A DNA stretch of 64,000 nt from Rhizoclosmatium globosum (taxonomy: Eukaryota > Chytridiomycota > Chytridiomycetes > Chytridiales > Chytriomycetaceae): NCBI GenBank assembly GCA_002104985.1, contig MCGO01000006.1:124001-188000 (forward strand). The letters are read 5' to 3'. Position 1 is the stretch's first letter. Every line of letters starts with the position of its first letter. A program made the position numbers and the translations under genes. The notes beneath the pieces are model-generated. The model searched no databases. It was not told the origin of the DNA and worked only from the letters and a program-made list of their open reading frames with translations. Below are positions 43,905 through 55,976 of the stretch, in pieces.

Positions 43905-45451
43905 ATGGTTACACTTCCTACTACCATGAAACTACCATCAAATATCGACTGGAACTTCATCACAGCTGCGGCAATTGGTGCAGCTTCGGCAATAGCAGTG
44001 CTATCCGTTTCACAGGCCCTTTCCAAGAAGTCCCAAGTACGTAAACTGAAGGACGAGTTTCGTGGCCTCTCGCACTTCCCGCCTCTCGAACCACCAAAGC
44101 CGAAAGAAGTCAAGAGCTCGGATGTTCCTGAGGAGTTAATTAGGGAACAATTATCAAGGAACTACTCATTCTTGGGCGAAGAGGTATAATCCATTGTTCC
44201 ACCATCGATGTCTGATCCCAAAAGGACAGGGCATGAAAAGCGTCAGATCTTCGTTCGTGATTATAGTTGGTCTTGGCGGCGTCGGCTCTCATGCAGCTCA
44301 TATGCTTGTTCGAAGTGGTGTTCAGAAGATTCGCATTATTGACTTTGACCAAGTCTCGTTATCCTCGCTCAACAGACACGCCGTCGCAATACACGCTGAT
44401 GTCGGAACGTCAAAGGCTGCTTGTCTTGTGAAGCACTTCAAGGAGATTGCCCCTCAAGCTGAAGTGGAAGCTATGGTTGAACTGTTTAACATTGATGTTG
44501 CGGATAGGCTCCTTTCTGGAAACCCAGACTATGTCCTTGGTAATACCATCACCCTCTTTATTATGTTGTTAAAACCGTGTTACAGATTGCATCGACAACC
44601 TCAACACCAAAATCGACTTGATCAAGTACTGTCATGACCACAAATTACCAATCATTTCGTCTATGGGAGCTGGAGCAAAAGCGGATCCGTCGAGAATTCA
44701 AATCGCAGATGTCAGCGACACTTCCGAAGACCCACTTGCACGCGCAACTCGTCAAGGGCTGAAGAAGAAGGGTGTGGACAGCGGAGTGACAGTCGTTTAC
44801 AGTACCGAAAAGCCAGGAAAAGTCAAACTGCTTCCAATGGAGGATGAAAAAGTCGATGAAGCTGATCAATACGCTGCACTTCCAAACTTCCGTTCCCGTA
44901 TTCTTCCAGGTAAGAATTACCTCAGTTTAACGTCAACCGCTCATTGCGTGCCTTAGTTCTTGGAACTCTGCCCGCTCTGTTTGGAATGGCGATGGCTTCG
45001 TTTGTCATTTGCCAACTCGGTGACTTTGAAATGCAACCATTGCCCACAAAACTGAGACCTAAAACATATGAAAATATCCTCAAGAATATCAAGATGAACA
45101 AGAAACCAGAGGATGGGTGAGTTAAACGTTGCTGATGCCTTGTTTTGACTAACATCAATCTCCAGCGACTTGCAAATCACAGCACAAGATATTGGCTTTG
45201 TCCTTGAAGAAATATATTTCGGAAAGTCACTACTCTCAGGCTCTGTCGAGAAGGAGAAAGTGATTCTTACGCGCTGGGACTCCTCAAAGCCCTACAAGAT
45301 TGACAACCTCGTTGCGTTGACAAAGAAAGAAGCTGACGACCATGCCAACATTCCATTCAGTAAAGTTTCAACACATTACGGGAAGGAATTTGTCGCAAAG
45401 GTGGAACGAAAGCTTCAAAACATTCGGGATGTCAACAAGTGGCGTGAATGA
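43905..45451 (+). CDS. tRNA threonylcarbamoyladenosine dehydratase (TcdA/Tcd1-Tcd2 type E1-like protein)
   Basis: ThiF/E1-like enzyme that makes cyclic t6A at tRNA position 37. Exon 1 is 43905-44183 and encodes an N-terminal membrane anchor (ITAAAIGAASAIAVLSVSQAL), as in the yeast outer-mitochondrial-membrane proteins Tcd1/Tcd2. Exon 2 starts at 44230. The nucleotide site is VIIVGLGGVGSHAAHMLVRSG, with DFDQVSLSSLNRHA and DCIDNLNTKIDLI. ISSMGAGAKADPSRIQIADVSDT is the family-specific segment. Four introns, phases consistent, no breaks. Confidence 0.9.
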
Positions 45452-45531
45452 GTAATAAATAAGAGTTTAATGATGCCATTTTTTAGAAGTGGAGAAATGA
45501 TATTGTCCAAAAAAGGAAAGTAGGTGAGTAT

Positions 45532-48500
45532 TTACTCCTGCAACTTCGAAGTTCTTCTTGTTAGGCGCACACTTGGCGGAGGTTCAGAATGAATGGCAGC
45601 TTTCACCGAACTCTTCGCAACGCTTTTTGTAACTCCCTTCCGTTTGCTCGCAGCAACTGGCGTTGCGGTCAACTCCTCCAAAGTCAAAGGATGATCATCT
45701 TCCTCCTCAATTCTTCGTGCAGCAGGTGTCGCCGTTGCAGAAGTCTTTTTCGCTCGAGTAGTCTTCGCTTTGGCAATGGAATCTACTGGAACGGGTACTG
45801 ATGAACGAGACTTTGCAGGAGTCGAAACAGTTGAGCTGCTATCCCATCAAGCTTTGCAACAGTGCGACGAGTTGTTCTCAAGCTGTAGTGGGACGTTGTT
45901 TCACTAGTTTCTGAAATATCTGAGCCGAGTTGTTGAATCGCGGTTGATTTACGCGTGTTTCTTGCTGGGGTTTTACGCAGCTGACGTTTGGCTTCAAAGT
46001 CTGAAGTTTCAGAAGCCGTGAGAACATTTTCTTGATCTTCGATTGCACTGACATCACCTAGAACATAGTTAAATCAATAAAACCCCATACAATTAAGGTT
46101 ACTTGGTTCATGGTTGTTAGTAACTTCGTCATGTGTTACAGCGAGTGGAGACAAAGGCATACGTGGTAGTATATTCTGCGAAGTCTTCCCAACGGGAGAT
46201 GAAGACAACGCGAATAAGGGCTCCAATGGCTTTGGACGTTCCAACACATTATTGACAAGAACAGCAACATCTTCCACTGGTTTGGGAATTTTTGATGGAG
46301 TCTCCAAGAGTGGTTTTGAAGAGAGAATATTCTCCTCTGTCTGTCCAGACTCACAACTTCCCACAAGTTAGCGACAGAATTCCATATTGACTAATAAACT
46401 TACTCAAATTGATTTGGAGTCAAAGGACAATTCACAAGAGGACTTGCTTTTTGGATAACATCCTTCTGAACTTTTGGAGTGTCGTGAGGGACTGCATTTT
46501 CGTTTTCCACTCTGACCTCTGTAACATTTGATAAAGGCGAATTGACCATAGGTTCAGCAGCTGGTGGTGCGATTTCCGGTGTGGCTTCGTCATTCCTTGG
46601 TTCAGAAGTTTCGGTGGGTACCACCAAATCAACCATAGCAGGAAGTATTACTGGTTCTGCAATTTGCGGTGCAACTTCTATCGGAGCGTCACTGTGATGT
46701 GGAAGGTCCGAGTCTTCCATTGAAATATCGCCTAAACTTGAAGACTTTGAAGGAGTGGTTGATTTAACAGGTGTTGACTGATCCTCGTCCATTTCATCAT
46801 CAGCACTGAAAGAAGAATCTTTGACGGATATTGGCTTCATGACAGAAACTGGTACAGAAGTCATCGACTTCACTTGGGGTTTGGATTCCAAGAAAGATTT
46901 TGCAATTGGCTCAACAGCAGCTGGAACCACAAACTTCAGGTCATCGACAGTCTTTTCCACATCGTTCTGTACGTCCATTGGTCTTTGAGTAACAGGAGTA
47001 ACACCCTTCGCAATGTTCAACAAAGCCGTAATGACGACAGGAGCTTCTAACATTAAACTTCAGCACACTATACTTCACGTTCAATTTTTCTCACCTTTAA
47101 CGTCTTCCTGGACGGGTACAATCTGCGAACTAGTTTCCGCCTCCGTCAAACCAACTTGAACGTTGGGAAGCACCATCGCCAGATTGTCCATCATAACTTG
47201 AAGTTCCGGGTTATCGCCATCTTTGACATTTTCGAACAACGAAACCGCGTCTGCGTATCTTCCTCTCGCCACATAAAACGATACCAAAATTCATTGAACT
47301 TCTTTGAATTTTGCTTTTGGCAGTACTCAATGAGTACTTGTTCTTCAGAACGAGTGAATGGGAGGGATACGAGTTCTCGAAGTCGATTTTCGGCTAAATA
47401 ACCATAAGTGTTACTGCAGAAGCTATTGTACGACTTACTATTGAAAGAGGCCTCAAGGAGTACCTTAAAGAGAGTAAAGTTACCCTTTTCAGAGTCGGAT
47501 CTCTGCCAAACATTGTTGTTAGAAACTTTGAAGAGGAGTTGCAGTGAACAAACCTGGAACATGAACGCATCAAACAATCCAGACTCCAATTTGATTTTTA
47601 GCTCAACTTGTCTCCATTCAGAATTTTCAATGCCATGGCATTTCATAAATACAGAGGCGAGTCGGTGGTGATGATTGTCCAAAAGGAGTTGTGCAATTTT
47701 GTTTGAGTTTTGATATGGGTTCACAGTGTGAGGAGAGGTCAAGTGAATCACTCCGCCCTATACGTGTTACTATTTCAGCTTTTGTGATTGCGTATATGAC
47801 TCTCGATACCTCAAAGTCTCCATGGTCTAAACACCAAAAGCCATCCAACACTGCCAAGAAAGTGGACGGTATTGCTTCATGATTGGCGTACTCCACACTA
47901 AGATCAGATGCAACGTCTTTGAGAAGGTAATAGATCTAGCATTGTACATTTGCTCAATTATGAAGTCGCGGTCATCAAACTCACAATGCCACATTTCGCT
48001 TCGTCTGCTATTTCTTTCTCTAACGCGGCTCTTATCAAGGTAACTAGAGTCTCAGCTGATTTACGGGATATACAAGTGGACCTATCAACAGCAAATGGTT
48101 GGTGAATTGCTCGACATGTCCTTCCAGAACGTTACCATTTAACACACCCTGCACCATTGTGTCAAACATCAAATATGTTCCCAATCGTCTTCGCTCCTCT
48201 GGGTAATGGGCTGCTCGTGAGTTTGGGGTAAACTGTTCCTTCACTCTGATAAGAAGTGTCTCCACGAAAGAATCAGCCTGCATGTTAATTCAGTACGTGT
48301 TATTGTAATTTTTGCTTCATCACCTTGGTGTTGATGCGACTAATTGGAGGCCCCGTCGAATATGGAATCACACCCTTTTCAGCATCATACAGAAGACATA
48401 ATTCACTCTCGCCAACAAAGCGAATCGCCTGGCGAAAATTCAATTAAGAATCATAATGGATACGGTCAATACTTACAGTTACATCTGGAGCTACATGAGA

Positions 48501-49751
48501 CAGGGCATCGTTGCGAATCAAATCGATAGAAGAATCAACAATGCTCAAAGACACAATTTGAGATTCGTCAGTCTCGACTGACTGGCAGACGCAAACTACT
48601 CGGTGACCGTACCCGTCTGATTTTAAATGAACTGTCAGCGCTTCCTTTTGACCATGAGATTTCGGAAGATTATAAACCCCGCACAAAATACTCGCCTTTT
48701 AATACTGAAAGCGCTGAAGTTTCTCCAAGCAGATGAGAGTAAACTTTGAATTGAGAAAACGCGACGGCCATTGTTTCTAAATCAATATGATGCACAGATA
48801 TAGAGCCTCGATGTCTGTTATTGATATATTTTTTAGCAAAAAGAGTGCGAGCAATGAGGAAAGACGTACTTTGAACCGCCTCCGCCAACAAACAATACAA
48901 GCGACGAGTCCCTCACTGAGACTTCCATAGCCGTCACACCGCCTGAGGAAGAGATAACGAAATTAATAGGAGAGATTGTTTCATGTTTTTATAATACCTT
49001 CATGTCTCTGGTTGATTTCTTTGATTCGCTCCAACTCTCCGTTCTCGTTGAGTGTCAAAGCACCAATTTCTCCTGATGCGGTTCCAAAAAAGATGCAAGG
49101 TTGACCTTTTGATGCGTCTGCAGGGATATAGAAGGCTGTTGCAGTAACCTTTCATGTGGTAGACAAGTTTCAGTTTTGGTGATGTGTGGAATCGACTCAC
49201 ATTTTCGGGGAAGGACCATTCATTCCGCAAAGGTTGCTGCAGAGACAGATGAGTTGTAAGTGAAGATAAGGTAAAGAGAATACGCACGTTGAGAATAGAA
49301 AGCCCGAGTCCAAAGCAGCAACACGAAGCACGGAGACTCTGCAGTTTTCCGCGGCCAAGACGAGCCAGGCCCACGCGGCGCCATCGAATTCGAACGAGTC
49401 CGAGACGGCCAAGAAAGACAGGGCGGTCTTCGAGGGAAGAAGCGGCGAATCGAGGCGGTCGGCGCGTTGCCGCCACACTTCAACGACCCCGAATCCTCCT
49501 TCGCCACACACGAAAACAGCCGCTTTTCCAAAGAGAGTCGCTGCGGCCGCGTGGTCGAGTTTCTGGAATTCGATAAGGAATCACTCAATCACTTGGACAC
49601 TGAGTAGTTTGAGTCGTTGGGAAACACGCACCGACACTCGCCCAAACACGGTTTCTGAGTCAACACGCACGGCTACCTGTCCATTCGACACTTGGAGGAC
49701 TTCGATAAACTCGGGCGTCGCGTGCACTACAAGCGACGACGAGAGAAACAT
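45532..49751 (-). CDS. ELYS: Nucleoporin ELYS/AHCTF1-like protein
   Basis: Large protein expected at chromatin and the nuclear pore, where ELYS seeds post-mitotic pore assembly with the Nup107 complex. The N-terminal part (49751 to about 48450) has beta-propeller character. The middle is the ELYS helical domain (KIAQLLLDNHHHRLASVF; LRELVSLPFTRSEEQVLIEYC; YVARGRYADAVSLFENV). The C-terminal part is long, Ser/Pro/Thr-rich, with basic Arg-Thr stretches (RTTRRTVAKL) that could be AT-hook-like. The frame breaks at CCC 45843-45845 (plus strand), and one base restores a tail ending RLTRRTSKLQE. The start lies 36 bp from divergent borealin. Confidence 0.75.
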
Positions 49752-49787
49752 TGGAGATTTGAGAGAAAGTTTGTTGAATCGGACGAA

Positions 49788-50640
49788 ATGCCTTCCTCGC
49801 ACAAACTGCAGCTCCTGCGCAACTGGACATCGAAAGTAGGCTGTTCGTGTACTTTTTACTTGTCGACTACCCGTATTCTGTTTATATAGAAAGAGAGCGC
49901 TTGCAGAACATCCAGGACATTGCAGACACAAAGATTACCCAGGTCAGGGCTCGCGTCGAGATGCTCATAGCATGATGCCAAACGAAGTACTCGATATGTC
50001 AGTCGATGAATTTGTCACAAAGTATGGTGGCTCGACGGCTGCAGTCAAAGCAGCTCTCCTTGGAAAGAAAAGGTACCTAGTCCAAGCTCCCATACTTGCT
50101 TGGTGTCAACGGCAGTCGCAAATGAATCGAAGCGAGAAGATTGTACCATGCAGGGACTGTGTGGACGTGTTTAGGGATCGCGCTTCTTTTATCTTATGAA
50201 TCCACCACCGCTAATAATCTAACATAGACAAGGTGGAGAACCAGGAACCGTGAAGCAAAAGAAACTTCGAACAGATAATATGCAGGCATGTTTGTATTAT
50301 TTTGTAATCACATTCTTTCCAACTAACCGCAAAGAAGTTCGTGCCACCATCTGTCCTCAAGAAATTGAACGCGTCCCATCCTTCCAATCTCATACCCTCT
50401 ACTGCCGCTTACTCACGAGAACAAAATGGGGACGAAGATGAGGATGCTGACACATCCATGTTCCAAAACTCTATCATCTTGAGCCATACCCCCTATCTCC
50501 CCACAACAACCACTTCAACGCTGTTTCCTTTAACGAAACCATCATCTTCAAGTGAGAAGTCGCCAGAGAAGAGTGGGAAAGCGGACTTCCGTGCAAGAAT
50601 GGGGTACCTCGATTCCCTCCTCAACGCAGTGAAAAAGTAA
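49788..50640 (+). CDS. Borealin/Nbl1-like chromosomal passenger complex subunit
   Basis: Subunit that with survivin and INCENP places Aurora B at centromeres. N-terminal helix HKLQLLRNWTSK, then RLQNIQDIADTKITQVRARVEML, then MPNEVLDMSVDEFVTKYGGS, which follow the Nbl1/borealin N-domain order (helix pair, then an L-x-M-T/S-x-x-E/D-F-x-x-x-YGG box). The C-terminus ends FRARMGYLDSLLNAVKK. Exon 1 is 49788-49835; the acceptor near 49896 is chosen to hold frame. A single-base loss near 49969 (ATAGC) must be restored. The last intron has a GC donor at about 50286 (CAG|GCATGT) and rejoins at 50337. Confidence 0.75.
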
Positions 50641-50800
50641 ACCTCAAATAAACTTGATGCAATCCATTCAGATATTTCAATTGTTCCAAATCCATGGAAG
50701 GGTGCGCTTAGCTTAGCTTGCAATAGGGCTGACCAGTCCGTATGCAATATTTGATCTCTATTCCCCTGCATAGCTTCCGATTACAGTAGCTGAAAGAGCA

Positions 50801-51253
50801 TCACATCTTCACGCTCTCCAGCAACTCCTTAACGCACCCTGTAATAATCCGAAACCGCTCCCCTCCCAACTTGACACCCCCATACCACCGCGTCACAACA
50901 ACCAAAACCCCAAGATCCCCTCTCTTCTCCAGTAACGTCACAAGCCGCTCTCCAGCCCCGCCCTCGCCGTCATCGTCCTTTCCAGTTTCTCCAGACGGAA
51001 GTCGATACGCAACCATCTGATGTGTCGCGGATTTCATCTTTTTGGAGTCTTTGATTGTGTTGAGGATGTGTGGGATTTGAGCGGTGGTTTGGATGCGAGT
51101 GCAGTGTGCTTGGAACTTGGACCTGTGTGAGGTAACAATGGGACCACTGTGGATAGTTGGAGGTGCTGAAGCAGTTGAGAATAATCTCGCAAATAGATTG
51201 CGTAGTTTCTTTGGATGAGCAGATGTGAATGCGATGACTCTGAGTCTGAGCAT
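50801..51253 (-). CDS. UPF0029/IMPACT-family protein
   Basis: Intronless, 150 residues. The conserved core is SKFQAHCTRIQTTAQIP, ATHQMVAYRL, DDDGEGGAGERL and VLVVVTRWYGGVKLGGERF, the UPF0029 signature. It lacks the RWD domain of YIH1/IMPACT, so it is the short form, like bacterial YigZ. The N-terminus (RLRVIAFTSAHPKKLRNLFARLFS) is basic and hydroxylated and may target mitochondria. Confidence 0.88.
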   Translation of the reverse strand: MLRLRVIAFTSAHPKKLRNLFARLFSTASAPPTIHSGPIVTSHRSKFQAHCTRIQTTAQIPHILNTIKDSKKMKSATHQMVAYRLPSGETGKDDDGEGGAGERLVTLLEKRGDLGVLVVVTRWYGGVKLGGERFRIITGCVKELLESVKM

Positions 51254-51319
51254 TTGGGTATATATTTGATCTTAACAGTTTTAAAACATCTTGACACCAT
51301 CGCTGACGACTCTGACGTA

Positions 51320-51615
51320 ATGAGCTATTACTCTTACTCTTAATTCTTTCAGCCTTTGCACTGGGAAGACGGAAAGCTACTCACAAGTGCCATATAATTT
51401 CAAAGGCAAATGGTGGAAGTAACGACAAACGAAACCTTTATGAATGCCCGGCTGTCAAAAATATGAAGCGGAAACACTACTACGATCATTTAAATTGCCA
51501 GGACGTGGGCTTGAAGCGATGTGAGGCTGCCATCGCAAGTAGTCCGTGGTACAAAGGTCCTAGCGCAAAATACCTGCTGAAGATGAAGAAAGACGAGAAA
51601 GGGCATTATCTTTAA
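51320..51615 (+). CDS. Small secreted cysteine protein (frame break in signal peptide)
   Basis: From an ATG at 51320 a one-base addition at TT 51328-51329 gives a signal peptide (MSYLLLLLILSAFALG) and a mature protein of about 80 residues with four cysteines (KCHII, YECPAV, NCQDV, KRCEAA) and a basic, aromatic composition (MKRKHYYDHL; SSPWYKGPSAKYLLKMKK). An AATAAA follows the stop at once. The mature frame is open without repair. No family recognised. Confidence 0.55.
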
Positions 51616-51855
51616 TAAACACAGGGATTCAAAACGTGGGTTCTAGGATACCTTTTGATACACAAAAGAGCGCATTCTAAACTCTAAATGAGGGCACGTA
51701 CCCTATCATGAATAAATTGCTCTCGTATCTATTATCAACTCGTCTTTGTCCATGAATCGCGTAAATCTCTTGTCGGTCACTCACTGTTTCCGGCATTCAA
51801 CACAACAAAGAACACAAATCTCGTTTGTCCAACAAAAGCTCACTGAAAATACAAA

Positions 51856-52891
51856 ATGCGCGCACCCATCATTTCGCGTTCTTTTATAGCCGCTGTTACT
51901 GCAGTTTCTGTCATCGGACTTTTAGTCTTATCACTCCGTGTTGGGTTGTGGTCCCCATCTGACAGCAAACATCAAACCACGTATGATGATCCCGAACATA
52001 GCTTAGTTCAGCTTCCAAAAGATACTACATTCGACCAATGCTGTGCAGTGAACAGGTCCATCACGTTCCCCAACAATCCCCGCCATTCTCGATTTGTCTC
52101 CACCCTCGCGGTGCAGACATACACGTATCGGATTCCGTGTATAATAGTAAAGGGAATGGGGATCACACGTTTGAGTCTGGGATTCGGAAGGAAATGTTGA
52201 AGTTGTTGCAAGAGAATGGGGATCCTGACGCGATTATGTTGGATATTGGTGCTAATATTGGACTGCACTCACTCTTTATTGCTAATGCTGGATACAAGGT
52301 TCATTCATTTGAGCCGATGACGGCAAACTATAACTTACTTCGATGTTCAGCGGTAAATAACCCCTACCTATGCCAAGGCCGAGATTTTACTAATATTCTA
52401 TGGTCTTGTAGATCTCCAATGACGTACTTAAAAAGAATCTGGTTCTGAACAACTTTGGATTAGGCAATGTCGTTTCAACAAGCTGCATCTCTGCCGAAGC
52501 TGGAAACTACGGCTCAGCAAGAATCCAGAATGCAACAACAGCAGTGTGTCCGCCAGAAAACACAGTTCGCGTCCGACGGCTTGACGAATATTTAAACAAA
52601 CATAAAATCAAACCATTCCTTATCAAGATCGATGTCGAAGGATTCGAGTTTAAGGCCCTATCTCCTGCTAAAGAATACTTTCGCAAGCATCCACCAGCTC
52701 ATATTTTCTCAGAATTCTACACGGCGCATTTTGTCGCCACAGGAACAGACCCAAAGGAATACCTGCAGTTTTTCTATGACCTTGGCTACAAGATTTCGTT
52801 TTACAACTCGTTTGATGTACAAAAAGGCGACGCTGCATACACGCAACTCCTAAACGGAAACTTTTACGACTTACATATGACACGTATTTGA
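51856..52891 (+). CDS. FkbM-family methyltransferase, type II membrane protein, copy 1
   Basis: Short cytoplasmic head, then a signal anchor (FIAAVTAVSVIGLLVLSLRV), a stalk, and an FkbM SAM-dependent methyltransferase domain in the lumen. SAM-binding motif I is MLDIGANIGLHSLFIANAGYKVHSFEPM. NNFGLGN, ENTVRVRRLDEYL and LIKIDVEGFEFKAL are the later FkbM motifs. One intron at about 52353-52412. One break at CCCC 52078-52081 (restores PPFSICLHPRG). Topology suggests a Golgi enzyme modifying glycans or glycolipids; the acceptor is unknown. A tandem paralogue follows. Confidence 0.85.
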
Positions 52892-53040
52892 ATTTGAATT
52901 TCTTTTTCGTTATTATTGTGTGTATTCTCTATTGCTTTGTTCAATTGAACCGTAAATCTCTTGTCGAAACTTGTTCAACTTCCTTGTCTTTGCAACAAAG
53001 CCATGAACCTTTTCCTAAAAAACAATCCTCGAAAAAGATA

Positions 53041-54056
53041 ATGCGTCTCGTTATCACAACTCGCACATTCTCCAACGTGCTCATTGCACTCTCTGTGATT
53101 GGACTCGTAGTTCTGTCTCTCCACGTTGGGTTCTGGCAAGGTATACAACAAGCCAAGCCAGTTGAACCATCACCATCCATCGTTCAGCCTCCCAAAGCGG
53201 AGGAACACGTCGCCATTCCAAAATTCCAAGAATGTTGTCCTGTGGAAACCTCCTTCACATTCTCACGCGTCACGCCACAGTTCTCAATCTGTCTCCACCC
53301 TCGCGGAAAGGACTACATTCTTCCGACTGGACTTACAATGACAATGGAAGCGGTGACGGTTTATTTGAAAATGGGCTTCGCAAGGAAATGCTGAAGCTAC
53401 TTGAACCCGGCTCTGTTGTCTTGGATATTGGTGCGAATATTGGACTGCACTCACTTTTTCTTGCGAACGCTGGATACAAGGTACATGCATTTGAGCCTAT
53501 GCATGCAAACTTCAACCTGCTCAAGTGCTCGGCCGTAAGTAAGACGTTGTTGAAGCAATTGTAATAACTCTCTAAACCCTTCAGGTTTCCAACGACATCA
53601 TCCGCCAAAACCTTGTCCTCAACAACTTTGGCCTCGGAGACAAAGTCACCACAACTGTATTGCTAACGAAGACCGAAACTTTGGATCAGCAAGGATCCAA
53701 AACGACGCTACATCATGTGCTCCAGAGAACACAATCCAAGTCCGTCGCCTTGACGACTACCTTGCAACCAACGATGTAAAACCATTCCTTGTCAAAATCG
53801 ACGTGGAAGGATACGAGTTCAAAGCCCTCGAACCAGCCAAGGAATACTTCGGAGAACCCACCAAAACACATTTTCGCTGAATTCAATACTCGTCACTTTC
53901 TGCTGCTGGGAGTGATGGGGCCAAGTTTTGGAATTCCTCTGGGACTTGGGGTACAAAATCAAGTCTGTAAAGTCGGCGGAAGTCAAGAAGGGTGATGAGG
54001 CATACACAACGCTTCTTGATGGAAATATTCATGATATTCATGCTACTCTTGCTTAA
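53041..54056 (+). CDS. FkbM-family methyltransferase, type II membrane protein, copy 2 (several frame breaks)
   Basis: Tandem paralogue of the gene at 51856: same anchor (NVLIALSVIGLVVLSLHVGFW), Cys pair (ECCPVETSF), motif I (VLDIGANIGLHSLFLANAGYKVHAFEPM) and intron position at about 53537-53584. LVKIDVEGYEFKALEPAKEYF is intact. At least four breaks occur: near 53310, 53660, 53850 and 53900-53925. Each realigns with copy 1 by one or two bases. The density is higher than elsewhere in the window, so either poor local sequence or early decay. The last residues end GNIHDIHATLA at 54056. Confidence 0.75.
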
Positions 54057-54080
54057 ATTAAGGGCAGATTGGGTTCTTTT

Positions 54081-54733
54081 TTATTGCATTGTGGGAGTAG
54101 TATTCCACCAATAGTCTAATAAACATTCATTTCGCTTCATAGTTAGCGCTGTTGTGCCTTTTTTAACGATTGTTCCAGCATTTTCATTCAAGTCGCTCTC
54201 ACAAAATACAGGCACCAAACAATAACCGAGGTATATCATCTTCGGAGCAACGGCAAATGACTTAAGGTAGGAGTTCCACCACCTCGTGACTTCAATATTA
54301 CTGTTTGTCATGGCCACGATCCAAACATGTCGATTCCATTTCATTTCCAACCCACTCTGTTTCCACCATTCCAGAACTTCTACTGACCATTCGCCGTCGC
54401 CCACAGTAGAGCCCGGTAAGAGTATTTCAAGGGTAAATCAGAAGATTTCCACCAATCCAAAAGACTAATTTGAGCTTTGCGGCTCGCATGATCAATGGAA
54501 GCATAAGTACATGTTGAAAGAACGCGTTTTTGGATTTGCCTTCGAGTGAGGTTCAGTAATGTAGAAAGTAGAAGTTGTTGACGAGCTGGTAAGTACAATA
54601 TTATCTCCAGGAGTAGTTCGGGCGGCAACTGTCGAGTAATCAACGATATTCTCGAAGAAGGCAAGGCTGTGGATTGTAACGTGGACATTGGTGAGTTTGT
54701 ACGCCGATTTATGAGACGATACTTTATGTGCAA
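54081..54733 (-). CDS. F-box-like protein with short helical repeats
   Basis: N-terminal LPPELLLEIILYLPARQQLLLSTL resembles an F-box. It is followed by ankyrin-like units of the form ISLLDWWKSSDLPLKYSYRALLWATANGQ and VEVLEWWKQSGLEMKW, a repeat type common in chytrid proteomes. The frame breaks once near 54384. The start could be 54733 or a later ATG. Likely a substrate adaptor for SCF ubiquitin ligase, by inference only. Confidence 0.6.
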
Positions 54734-54887
54734 ACGTGTGACTCATACTGACGATGAACACGAATCAGATTTGATCATTTCCAAGTCATTGTCCGTTTCT
54801 CAATATCTGTCCGATATCTCATGTCCGATTACTCTTTCGCGGCTATAAAAGCGCCAAAGAAGGGACTGAAAACCAATACCAAAAACC

Positions 54888-55623
54888 ATGTCCGAACCGC
54901 GATCCGTCTTTTTCGCGACGCCCCCACCACTTCCATCGCCCGCCCTTCCTCTCACCGGCCCACGCGCACCAACAAAAGCGCATCCGTTCTTCGTGGTCGC
55001 AGCAAACGCGGCGCGAGTTCCTGCTCCGTCGCCGATCCGCCCCTCGGCCCGACGCGATCCGTATCCGCAGTACCACGCAGCACACGCACAGCCACAGGTG
55101 GAATCAGAGTTCTTTTCGGCGCACTCGTTGTTGATTCTTTCTTCCAGATTCGGCGTGCCGTCCAACAACGCCTTTCAAACACTCTCACTCTACTCCCACC
55201 AATCACGCGCTCAGAGCCTTTCCATTCCACCCTGTCTGTCCAGCACAACTCCACGGCTCCAACACTAAAAACCCCTGCAAGTGCGACGCTCAATCCTCGG
55301 TCAGTGTCCGAACTCTTGAATACCCCTTCGGCCTCGCCCTACTAGATTCGCGTATCACCACAAAACACAAAAAACCAACGCCGTCCCCTGTCGCGTTGGG
55401 AATTCAAGCCATCTCGCTCAAAGCCGCCATCTTTCGTTTTATCAAGCCAGAATCACAATACGGAAACAGACGCCTCTTCCTCGTCACAGATCGTCTTCAG
55501 TGCAACAAAACTATAGCAGCTCTGTCATTCCTCTCTTACTGTGCGAATACTGGGAAATGGACCAACAACTACCAGTTCTTGCATCAATTTGTGATTCTAA
55601 TGGTGGGTGATTCCCGCTCCTGA
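54888..55623 (+). CDS. Unrecognised protein, frame broken
   Basis: The first part (MSEPRSVFFATPPPLPSPALP) is Pro/Ala/Ser-rich. After a shift near 55260 the frame continues with LEYPFGLALLDSRITTKHKK and LFLVTDRLQCNKTIAALSFL, ending GDSRS at 55623. Both parts look coding by composition. No family recognised, and no good intron was found for the shift. Confidence 0.4.
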
Positions 55624-55878
55624 GGTCGGATATCGATTTACGGGTATGATAAAGAGAGAAGACACTAGTGGATTGACGTTGGTGGTGTGAATGGCGGCTA
55701 CTTTGAGTTTGAGTTGGATTCCCCAGATGTTGGAGTCCCGATACGTTTTATAATCCCGAACAGCAACAACCAGCGAAGCGCGACTATCAATTCGTAGATG
55801 GTATCGTGTTCCAATGTTTCCAGATTCCATCCAAGTAAGTCCATATCTTGTATATAGCCAAACCCAAATCCCTAACAT
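55597..55878 (-). CDS. Possible small ORF, unknown
   Basis: A 93-residue frame with mixed composition (GNIGTRYHLRIDSRASLVVAVRDYK). It overlaps the end of the plus-strand gene by 27 bp and lies in the only sizeable gap of this segment (55624-55976). No family or signal seen. It could be a chance frame. Confidence 0.25.
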   Translation of the reverse strand: MLGIWVWLYTRYGLTWMESGNIGTRYHLRIDSRASLVVAVRDYKTYRDSNIWGIQLKLKVAAIHTTNVNPLVSSLFIIPVNRYPTSGAGITHH

Positions 55879-55976
55879 CTTAAGACTTCAATTCGACTTT
55901 GAGTAATTGAATTCGTTTAATGATATCATGTTTGCATTATCGCGTACTGCTTTTTCGTCTCGAATAAAATACAGCC

